Shown piece after piece: positions 1 through 5,053 of a stretch of DNA of 5,053 nt. The stretch comes from Verrucomicrobiota bacterium (GTDB lineage Bacteria; Verrucomicrobiota; Verrucomicrobiia; Chthoniobacterales; Terrimicrobiaceae), in contig JAPLTI010000308.1 of the NCBI GenBank assembly GCA_026398285.1, positions 1 to 5,053 of the forward strand, read 5' to 3'. The notes beneath the pieces were generated by a model, which was not told the origin of the DNA, made no database searches, and saw only the letters and a list, made by a program, of their open reading frames with translations. How positions within the stretch are numbered: the stretch's first letter is position 1; each line of letters opens with the position of its first letter. The translations under genes and the position numbers were made by a program.

Positions 1-1
1 C

Positions 2-61
2 CGCCGTCTCATGCGCGAGATGGTCGACTTCCAACGGGACATGATCTTTCCGGCCAGTTGA
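2..61 (+). CDS. C-terminal end of an unidentified protein (partial, 5' end outside window)
   Basis: The second forward frame is open from the left edge to a TGA at 59-61. It gives 19 residues ending MVDFQRDMIFPAS, a plausible mixed charged and hydrophobic protein tail. I do not recognise the family. The frame starting at base 1 is also open, to a TAA at 139-141, but its translation (rich in R, T, G and P) looks less like protein. The gene would converge on the desaturase at 168-1274 with a gap of about 106 bp, in which I see no strong terminator. The call rests only on an open frame and residue composition, so it is weak. Confidence 0.35.
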   Translation, partial: RRLMREMVDFQRDMIFPAS

Positions 62-167
62 TCGGCACTAACCGGCGATCCACCCCAATCCGTGATCAAA
101 CGAGGGCGGCACGCATTGATTTGCCGCGAAAATTAGACTAAGAAAAATCCCATGAGCAAACCGACTC

Positions 168-1274
168 TCAAGCCGCCGTCGGCAACTCGGGAATGAAGAC
201 ATAATCAGGATTCTCGCGTTGTTTCTTCAGCACCGAAATGATATCGCGCCAGGTCGCCCAGAGACCGTGCGGGGCGGGTGGAAGGTCGTGTGCGATTGCT
301 TTGCGCAGCGCCGGGAGATTGTAGAACGGCACGGCGGGGAACATATGGTGTTCCACATGATACTGCATGTTCCAATAGAGGAAACCGACGAAGGGGCTGC
401 AGGTGTAGGTGCGGCAGCAGAGCCTGAAATCCGGCGCGTCGGGCACCATTCCAATGTGCTGGGGAAGGCCCGTGAGATTGCCGAGCCAACTTGCATAGCC
501 GACGCAACTGATCAAGAGCACAAGAAACCAATGCCCAGTTGCAATAAAGACAGCAGCTAATGCCAGGTGCCCGAAAAGGAGTATGCGAGCCCAGATGCGG
601 TGTTTACGTCTCAAATCAGGCTTCGAATCGGGAAGAATGACCCCTGTCCACCATTCCCCTCCGCCATACATACCCATGCCCTTGAGGTCACCAAGTGCAT
701 ATTTCAACCATGTCCGGACCCGCTGATACATAACAAACGGGTTCGGGAAGGGGAGAAGATTTGAAATCAGGAACCATGCCATCTTTCCGTTTAGCTTCTC
801 CGGCAGCACCACTTCATCATGCTCGGCCGGACTCCAGTCGAAATTCAGCGGCAGGATTACCTCCCCGTCATGGCCGTGATGCACGGTAACTTGGTGGTGT
901 TTGACATGACTGACGCGGAAGCCGACCGGATCAAACCAGGAAAGAAAGGAAAAGATGTAAAGGAAGACATCGTTAAGCCACTGGGAGCGGAATGGAGTTT
1001 TATGGCAGAGCTCGTGGCATGCCGTGCCACCCATATACACGGAAAAGGTTCCGTGGAGGAACAGACAGGCAAGCAGCAACGGAAGCGACCATATCAGATT
1101 TCCCCTGTTGACCTGAAGAAATGCAAGATAGGCCGCAGTTGCCGTGGTTGCAAAAAGAAGCACGTGCAGCAGGCAATGCGCCAAGGCCTTGCCATCGCTG
1201 CGCTTCATCAACCCGCTCATTAGCTGCTTGTCCACCTTGGTTCGATACCAGTTGATTTTGATTTGTTCGTTCAT
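168..1274 (-). CDS. Membrane fatty acid desaturase family protein (paralog 1)
   Basis: A 368-residue integral membrane di-iron enzyme that probably introduces a double bond into an acyl chain at the cytoplasmic membrane, using electrons from a ferredoxin- or rubredoxin-type donor. All three histidine boxes are present: HELCH at 87-91, HVKHH at 123-127 and HVEHH at 306-310. An extra conserved QH (H273) precedes the motif DFRLCCRT. Hydrophobic stretches lie at about 33-53, 61-82, 102-114 and 231-262. The layout fits family PF00487, and the late QH..G / DFRL..RT / YHVEHHM..VP pattern resembles the branch containing dihydrorhizobitoxine desaturase RtxC; the substrate cannot be told from sequence. 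The ATG at 1274 is supported because the following INWYRTK aligns with ITWYRTK of the paralog at 3258-4334. No good ribosome binding site precedes it. It is transcribed divergently from the AraC gene at 1378. Compared with its paralog it carries about 27 extra residues between boxes 2 and 3. Confidence 0.93.
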   Translation of the reverse strand: MNEQIKINWYRTKVDKQLMSGLMKRSDGKALAHCLLHVLLFATTATAAYLAFLQVNRGNLIWSLPLLLACLFLHGTFSVYMGGTACHELCHKTPFRSQWLNDVFLYIFSFLSWFDPVGFRVSHVKHHQVTVHHGHDGEVILPLNFDWSPAEHDEVVLPEKLNGKMAWFLISNLLPFPNPFVMYQRVRTWLKYALGDLKGMGMYGGGEWWTGVILPDSKPDLRRKHRIWARILLFGHLALAAVFIATGHWFLVLLISCVGYASWLGNLTGLPQHIGMVPDAPDFRLCCRTYTCSPFVGFLYWNMQYHVEHHMFPAVPFYNLPALRKAIAHDLPPAPHGLWATWRDIISVLKKQRENPDYVFIPELPTAA

Positions 1275-1309
1275 GGAACCGTGAAACTAAACTCTCTACC
1301 CAAAATGCG

Positions 1310-1345
1310 TCCATATCCTCACTGATCTACTTCATATCTATGTTG
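1310..1345. promoter_or_regulatory. Candidate AraC-type operator: two direct half-sites 21 bp apart
   Basis: In the divergent gap between the desaturase and the first AraC gene, the 15-mers at 1310-1324 and 1331-1345 match at 10 of 15 positions. They share T-x-CATATC, five mismatched positions, then TG. The centre-to-centre distance is exactly 21 bp, about two helical turns. Direct repeats with this spacing are the known binding geometry of AraC-family proteins such as AraC at araI1/I2. The site lies 33-68 bp upstream of the regulator start and 36-71 bp upstream of the desaturase start, so it could serve either promoter. No convincing -35/-10 pair is visible. The function is inferred and the repeat is short. 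Confidence 0.35.
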
Positions 1346-1377
1346 CCTTTTTAAGACCGTGAGGCACTTTAGCCCAC

Positions 1378-2232
1378 ATGGCACCGCGTTCCTCAAAACC
1401 AACCACCACCATTCCAAAATCGGCCGACCTCTTCCGCGCGGAGTCACGCGGGGACGATCTCCACATGTTCGGACGGGCTGCCTATCTGCCAGGCGGATGG
1501 TTTGGCCCTAGAAGGGAAGCCATTTTTTTTCTCATCACAATTCTGGAGGGCAGTGTCGCGATCAACTGCGACGGTCGCCACATCAACCTTGGAGTAGGAG
1601 AAGGAGTGATTCTTCCTCCCGGAAGCCTTGACTTCTTCCGTTTTGATCAGAATGTGAAAAGCGTCCACCACTGGTGCCAAATTGCGCCGAGCCTCACAAG
1701 CAGGCACGAACGCGAACTCATGCGCTTAGCGGGGCACACCTTACCCGTTCCGTCATCCGTCAACATCCTCATCGAGGAGGGACTATCCATCCCCGTGAAT
1801 GCAGGTCCCCACTTGAACCGCGCGATGCAGACGCTCGCAAAAGCCTGTCTGCTTCGCTTTGCGGCCCACGCCTCGGAAAATATTCAAATAAAGCAACCCC
1901 GTCACCAGGCTGTGCAGCGGGCGCTCGAAGCAATTTCCATGAATCCCGCGAAATTTCGTAGCGCCGAGGACCTCGCGCGCCACTGCGGGATTTCCTACTC
2001 GCGCCTGAGAAAACTTTTTCAGGACGACCAAGGCGAAAGCCCCACGGCGATGATCTGGCGCTTGAAGACCGATCAAGCCGTTCAACTGATCCGCGCCACC
2101 GGCCTAACCTTGGCCGAAGTCGCCGAACAATGCGGCTTCTCCAACGCCTTCCACCTCTCGCGGTGCGTCAAAGATCGCACTGGGATTGCGCCACGCGAAC
2201 TCCGGAAAAACGAACAGGCAAAAGGCCAGTGA
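1378..2232 (+). CDS. AraC-family transcriptional regulator (regulator 1)
   Basis: A 284-residue protein, usual length for a one-component AraC/XylS regulator. Residues about 28-105 resemble the beta-rich sensor domain (ITILEGSVAINCDGRHINLGVGEGVILPPGS), but without the HxH metal or ligand cluster often seen in cupins. The C-terminal third is the DNA-binding domain. Helix-turn-helix 1 is at about 195-219 (SAEDLARHCGISYSRLRKLF). Helix-turn-helix 2 is at about 243-276 (LAEVAEQCGFSNAFHLSRCV, then TGIAPRELR), close to the AraC consensus for helices 5-7. It should bind DNA and control nearby genes, most likely the divergent desaturase, itself or both. The ATG at 1378 has only a weak GTGAGG 13 nt upstream. 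The next gene follows in the same direction after 51 bp. The ligand is unknown. Confidence 0.92.
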   Translation: MAPRSSKPTTTIPKSADLFRAESRGDDLHMFGRAAYLPGGWFGPRREAIFFLITILEGSVAINCDGRHINLGVGEGVILPPGSLDFFRFDQNVKSVHHWCQIAPSLTSRHERELMRLAGHTLPVPSSVNILIEEGLSIPVNAGPHLNRAMQTLAKACLLRFAAHASENIQIKQPRHQAVQRALEAISMNPAKFRSAEDLARHCGISYSRLRKLFQDDQGESPTAMIWRLKTDQAVQLIRATGLTLAEVAEQCGFSNAFHLSRCVKDRTGIAPRELRKNEQAKGQ

Positions 2233-2283
2233 TTCCCGAATGTGCGGTTGCCCCGGCGCTGATGTGCCAGTATTATTCCATAC

Positions 2284-3174
2284 ATGGCACTGACCCCCTC
2301 ATTAAGGTCGAGCAAGCGGGTGATCCTTACGCGACCACGGCTTGGAATTGATTCGCTCGCCATGTTCGGCCGCTACAATTACGCAAACGCGGAGGACGGC
2401 CTTGCAGAGCACAGCCATCCCGGTGCCTTCGAGATATGTTATCTTGTCCGGGGGCGTCAGACCTACTGCATCGGCAAACACTCCTACCAACTTCGCGGCG
2501 GGGATGTCTTTTTGACCATGCCGGACGAAAGGCACGGCACGGGCGGAGGACCACAGGAAAAAGGCCTGCTCTACTGGATGATCGTGTTGAACCCTTCCTC
2601 GACAAGCGGCTCCCTGCTCGGCCTCGCGGAGCGGGAAAGCCGCGCCCTCTGGCGCGAACTTGGAAAATCATCCCGCCGACTTTTTCCAGGAACACCGGAA
2701 ATGAAGACTCAACTCGACGCCATTCTCGCATTGCTTCACGGGCGTGGAACGCCTTTGAAAAAAACTGCCGTCCAGAACCGGATTGTTGCCTTCCTGCTCG
2801 AACTCCTCAGTGCCCGCGAGAGGGCATCGGCGGAAACGGGTGTCGACCGCTTCGCACAAGTCATCAGGCACATTGAGTCCAACCTGGCCGAACCCGACAA
2901 GCTCACCATTGATGTCCTCTCCGCGATCGCCGGGCTCTCTCCATCCCGCTTCAAGGCCATTTTCAAGGAGAAGCTCGGAATACCTCCGGCGGAATTCGCC
3001 CTGCGCCTCCGCATCGAGGAGGCCCGACGACGCCTCGCGGCGGGCGATGCCACCGTCACGGGGGTCGCACTCGATCTGGGATTCTCATCCTCCCAGTATT
3101 TCGCCTCCTCGTTCAAGCGCCTGACCCGCATGACGCCTCGGGAAGCGATGAAAATATCCCGACAGAAGCGATAG
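2284..3174 (+). CDS. AraC-family transcriptional regulator with cupin-type sensor domain (regulator 2)
   Basis: A 296-residue regulator. Residues about 35-105 form an AraC-binding cupin domain with the typical cluster H43, H45, E50 (HSHPGAFEICYLVRG) and a second motif RGGDVFLTMPDERHG containing H84, as in sugar- and small-molecule-sensing AraC proteins. A linker with hydrophobic and charged helices at about 110-200 leads to two helix-turn-helix units, at about 207-232 (LSAIAGLSPSRFKAIFKEKLG) and 258-289 (ALDLGFSSSQYFASSFKRL, then MTPREAM). It shares D-x-L-x-MFGR near its N-terminus with regulator 1 (residues 23-30 here, 26-33 there), which suggests common descent. The gene sits between regulator 1 (51 bp upstream) and the second desaturase (83 bp downstream), all on the + strand, so it may be co-transcribed with them. 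No Shine-Dalgarno is seen before the ATG. An internal ATG at 2362 is possible, but starting there would lose residues similar to regulator 1. The effector is unknown. Confidence 0.93.
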   Translation: MALTPSLRSSKRVILTRPRLGIDSLAMFGRYNYANAEDGLAEHSHPGAFEICYLVRGRQTYCIGKHSYQLRGGDVFLTMPDERHGTGGGPQEKGLLYWMIVLNPSSTSGSLLGLAERESRALWRELGKSSRRLFPGTPEMKTQLDAILALLHGRGTPLKKTAVQNRIVAFLLELLSARERASAETGVDRFAQVIRHIESNLAEPDKLTIDVLSAIAGLSPSRFKAIFKEKLGIPPAEFALRLRIEEARRRLAAGDATVTGVALDLGFSSSQYFASSFKRLTRMTPREAMKISRQKR

Positions 3175-3257
3175 CGCTCCATGCGCCCAATGTTTGAGAT
3201 CATACCGCCGCTCGGGATCGAACGCATTTCTCCGAACCCTTGGCTACAGTCTGAGGC

Positions 3258-4334
3258 ATGGAAAATCCCATCCTTCAACAAGAACCTCCGCTCAAGGACT
3301 TCACCGAGTCCGTCCGCAAGAATGTGGCCATCACCTGGTATCGGACAAAACTCCCTTCGGAGGCCGTGAAGTCCCTTCATGCGAAAAGCGACCTCAAGGG
3401 TGCCATCCAGACGCTCGGCTACCTCGCGATTCTGGCTGGGACATGCGGTGCCGCATGGTATTCGTTCCACCACTGGCCTTGGTGGGCGACGGCATCCCTT
3501 GTCTTTGTCTATGGAATGGTCTCCGCCTTTCTGATCAATGCGGTTCACGAACTCGGGCATGGCACCGTGTTTCGCACAAAATGGCTGAACACTTTTTTCT
3601 GCCATGTGTTCGCGTTTTTCGGATGGATCAACCACGAGACCTTTCAATCCAGCCACATCCGCCATCACCGCTACACCCTCCATCCGCCCGATGATCTCGA
3701 GGTCGTCCTGCCGGTGAAACTGGTTTTCTGGCATGTGCTGAAGACCGGGATTTTTTATCCGCTGCATATTTGGCTCTGGATCAAACCAACCTTCCGGATC
3801 GCGCTAGGAAAATTCGAAGGAGAATGGGAACTGACGCTCTATCCCGAGTCCGACCCTGAAAGCCGCAAGGTTCCGGTGCGCTGGGCGCGGTGCATGATCC
3901 TGGGCCATGCCTTGATCCTCGCCGCGTCTATCGCGACCGGTCAGTGGATTCTGCCGATCATGCTGACCTTCGGACACCAATGCTACGGAGGTTGGCTGTT
4001 TTTCCTGTGCAACAACACTCAGCATGTCGGCCTCAAGGACAATGTCAGCGACTTCCGCCTCTGTTGCCGCACCTTCACGCTCAACCCAGTGGTTCGGTTT
4101 CTCTATTGGCAAATGAACTACCACATCGAGCACCACATGTATGCCGCCGTGCCCTGCTACAACCTCGGCAAGCTTCATAAAATGATCCGGCACGAACTCC
4201 CGCCCACACCCCAGGGCCTCGTCGGTGTCTGGCGCGAGATCAACGCCATTTTGAAAAAACAGGAGGCGGACCCGACCTACCAGCACGAAGCCACGCTTCC
4301 CGCCCCAACGCGCTTACCGTCCGTTACCGCCTGA
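3258..4334 (+). CDS. Membrane fatty acid desaturase family protein (paralog 2)
   Basis: A 358-residue membrane di-iron desaturase with all three histidine boxes: HELGH at 97-101, HIRHH at 133-137 and HIEHH at 289-293, plus QH (H256) before DFRLCCRT. Hydrophobic segments lie at about 51-68, 74-95, 111-124, 155-175 and 212-250. It is clearly homologous to the desaturase at 168-1274: WYRTK near the N-terminus, HEL.H..FR..WLN, DFRLCCRT.T, FLYW.M.YH.EHHM..AVP.YNL and LKKQ..P.Y at the C-terminus all align. It has about 20 additional N-terminal residues before the shared WYRTK, so a later start is conceivable. A GAGG lies only 1 nt before the chosen ATG, too close for a normal ribosome binding site. 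It is the last gene of a + strand run behind two AraC regulators, the nearer being its likely controller. The substrate and double-bond position are unknown. An IS21-type end begins about 117 bp after the stop. Confidence 0.94.
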   Translation: MENPILQQEPPLKDFTESVRKNVAITWYRTKLPSEAVKSLHAKSDLKGAIQTLGYLAILAGTCGAAWYSFHHWPWWATASLVFVYGMVSAFLINAVHELGHGTVFRTKWLNTFFCHVFAFFGWINHETFQSSHIRHHRYTLHPPDDLEVVLPVKLVFWHVLKTGIFYPLHIWLWIKPTFRIALGKFEGEWELTLYPESDPESRKVPVRWARCMILGHALILAASIATGQWILPIMLTFGHQCYGGWLFFLCNNTQHVGLKDNVSDFRLCCRTFTLNPVVRFLYWQMNYHIEHHMYAAVPCYNLGKLHKMIRHELPPTPQGLVGVWREINAILKKQEADPTYQHEATLPAPTRLPSVTA

Positions 4335-4450
4335 TCCAAGGCATTCAGGAAAAGCTATCCCACGGAAGCCCCGGTGCCGCGCGCGGATGGGAACCCCGAT
4401 ACTGGCGCGGCGAGCAACCGTAATGCTTCCGAAAGAAGCGGGAGAACTGG
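4335..4450. other. Gap between desaturase 2 and the IS end; small hairpin, no gene
   Basis: This stretch holds no convincing gene. A short perfect inverted repeat, GCTTC (4425-4429) and GAAGC (4435-4439) around a 5-nt loop, could form a hairpin, but no T-run follows it, so it is not a standard intrinsic terminator. One forward frame is open up to a TAA at 4421-4423, overlapping the desaturase end, but it lacks a start and any recognisable family. Confidence 0.4.
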
Positions 4451-4457
4451 TGTCAGC

Positions 4458-4479
4458 GGTCACTTCAAAATGCACCACC
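4458..4479 (+). repeat. IS21 terminal tandem repeat, outer copy
   Basis: A 22-bp unit starting GGTCACTTCAAA and ending TGCACCACC. It is repeated with a single mismatch at 4483-4504 (A in this copy, G in the other, at the 13th position). Such terminal repeats are the probable transposase IstA binding sites in IS21 elements. Confidence 0.85.
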
Positions 4480-4482
4480 TGT

Positions 4483-4504
4483 GGTCACTTCAAAGTGCAC
4501 CACC
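4483..4504 (+). repeat. IS21 terminal tandem repeat, inner copy
   Basis: The second copy of the 22-bp unit, 25 bp from the first and identical at 21 of 22 positions. The regular spacing and the position just inside the putative element end support a role as a transposase-binding repeat. Confidence 0.85.
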
Positions 4505-4561
4505 TTTGACGGGTGTTTTTCTAGGTTTTTTGGGTTCGTTTTGGCAAGGGGTTTTTCTGTT

Positions 4562-4597
4562 CCCCTGAGAGGAGGGGTGCGGGGAACCGTGGTTCCC
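4562..4597. other. Two adjacent small inverted repeats between istB and the IS end
   Basis: CCCCT (4562-4566) pairs with AGGGG (4573-4577) across 6 nt, and GGGAACC (4582-4588) pairs with GGTTCCC (4591-4597) across 2 nt. They lie 25-60 bp after the istB stop. On the istB strand no T-run follows, so a Rho-independent terminator is not supported. They may be incidental or a transcription-damping structure of the element. Confidence 0.35.
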
Positions 4598-4621
4598 TGC
4601 TTGGTGGTTTGATTTTGGCCG

Positions 4622-5053
4622 TCAGGCCGGACTTGTTGGAGGGTTTTTCGGGGTTGTTGCGGCGGCGGTGGCGGCGAGGTGGTGGGCGGTGCTTTGGTGG
4701 AGGCGGTAGCTGGGGCCGGTGATGGCGATGATGTCGGAGCGGTGGAGGAGTCGGTCGAGGATGGCGCTGGCTGCGGGGATGTCGCCGAGGAGTTGGCCCC
4801 ATTCTTCGACGGGGCGGTTGGAGGTCATGAGGGTGGATCGGTTTTCGTGTCGGCGCATGATGATTTCTAGGAGGATTTCGCCGCTGCGGGCGGGGAGGTT
4901 TTTGAGGCCCATGTCGTCGATGATGAGGAGGTCGGGTTTGAGGAGGAGGCGCTGGAGGCGGGCGTTGTCGGCCGGGGAGGCGTTTGTGGGCATATCGCTG
5001 GCGAGATCGAAGATGGAGCGATAGAGGACATGGAACCCGGATCGGATGGCTTC
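4622..5053 (-). CDS. istB: IS21-family helper ATPase IstB (C-terminal part; 5' end outside window)
   Basis: The last 143 codons of IstB, the AAA+ ATPase that assists the IstA transposase in target DNA selection and strand transfer. The frame stays open to the window edge: the residues upstream of the internal Met codon at 4993 read EAIRSGFHVLYRSIFDLASD, matching the IstB segment that follows the Walker A helix, so the gene does not start at 4993. Walker B is LLIIDD at 4913-4930. It is followed by the family motifs MTSNRPVEEWGQLLGD and ASAILDRLLHRSDIIAITGPSYRL. Walker A is expected shortly beyond the edge. After SYRL the tail is low-complexity (Ala, Thr and Pro rich), as in many IstB proteins. 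IstB is usually about 250 residues, so roughly 60% is visible. The codons are very C-rich (many CTC and ATC), which differs from the desaturase and regulator genes. The visible part is intact, without frameshifts. Confidence 0.93.
   Translation of the reverse strand, partial: EAIRSGFHVLYRSIFDLASDMPTNASPADNARLQRLLLKPDLLIIDDMGLKNLPARSGEILLEIIMRRHENRSTLMTSNRPVEEWGQLLGDIPAASAILDRLLHRSDIIAITGPSYRLHQSTAHHLAATAAATTPKNPPTSPA

Larger units (their letters stand above)
4451..5053 (-). mobile_element. IS21-family insertion sequence, right-end portion (continues past window)
   Basis: Three things point to one end of an IS21-type element: the TG-starting terminus TGTCAGCGGTCACTTC at 4451, two tandem terminal repeats just inside it, and an istB reading inward-to-outward toward this end. 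In IS21-type elements istA precedes istB and the termini carry multiple short repeats, so istA and the left end should lie beyond 5053. The boundary at 4451 is inferred from the TG rule and the repeat position; the target duplication cannot be checked because the other end is outside the window. Base usage changes sharply here: the + strand becomes very G/T-rich, unlike the genes to the left. Confidence 0.8.

Noticed and set aside
60..81. GATCG/CGATC inverted repeat downstream of the left-edge gene
   Set aside because: The stem is 5 bp with a long loop and no T-run; not a supportable terminator.
140..170. Possible intrinsic terminator for the first desaturase (TGAG/CTCA stem followed by ATTTTTCTT on the - strand)
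   Set aside because: The stem is only 4 bp with a 10-nt loop and overlaps the stop codon; too weak to call.
819..1223. Open frame of 134 codons on the + strand
   Set aside because: It is antisense to the first desaturase, whose histidine boxes prove the - strand is coding. The translation shows no recognisable domain.
2240..2267. ATGTGC repeated 22 bp apart in the gap before regulator 2
   Set aside because: Only six bases plus little flanking similarity match, and the spacing is not exactly two helical turns; it is within chance expectation.
2736..3767. Long open frame of 343 codons on the - strand
   Set aside because: It runs antisense across regulator 2, the intergenic gap and the start of desaturase 2, has Arg/Ser-rich low-complexity translation, and matches no family I know. 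The + strand genes have clear domains, so this is a shadow frame.
4301..4423. Possible gene remnant ending GWEPRYWRGEQP with TAA at 4421-4423
   Set aside because: The frame overlaps the intact end of desaturase 2, has no start and no recognisable family; it is likely chance.

Overview
This looks like a bacterial chromosomal segment with moderately high GC. It is most likely from a Gram-negative, non-proteobacterial lineage. Verrucomicrobiota is my guess, from the style of the AraC regulators, the paired membrane desaturases and the lack of good Shine-Dalgarno sequences, but no taxonomic marker is present and this is inference only.

Layout. At the left edge (about 2-61, + strand) there is probably the last 19 codons of an unidentified gene. 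Facing it on the - strand is a complete membrane fatty acid desaturase (168-1274). A 103-bp divergent intergenic region (1275-1377) separates it from a + strand run of three genes: an AraC-family regulator (1378-2232), a second AraC-family regulator with a cupin-type sensor domain (2284-3174), and a second complete desaturase (3258-4334). The gaps in this run are 51 and 83 bp, so it could be one operon. From about 4451 to the right edge lies one end of an IS21-family insertion sequence. It carries two 22-bp tandem terminal repeats (4458-4479 and 4483-4504) and the 3' portion of istB on the - strand (4622-5053); istA and the other end lie outside the window.

How the genes may work together. 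The two desaturases are clear paralogs with all three histidine boxes intact, and they bracket two regulators that share a short N-terminal motif (D-x-L-x-MFGR). The simplest reading is a lipid-modification locus in which two regulator-desaturase pairs control two enzymes with different substrate or positional specificity. A 21-bp-spaced direct repeat (core CATATC) in the divergent promoter region has the geometry expected of an AraC-type operator. I see no CRISPR array, rRNA, tRNA or recognisable riboswitch, and nothing that clearly amounts to a new defence or mobile system. The main points of interest are the desaturase/regulator arrangement and the IS end next to it.
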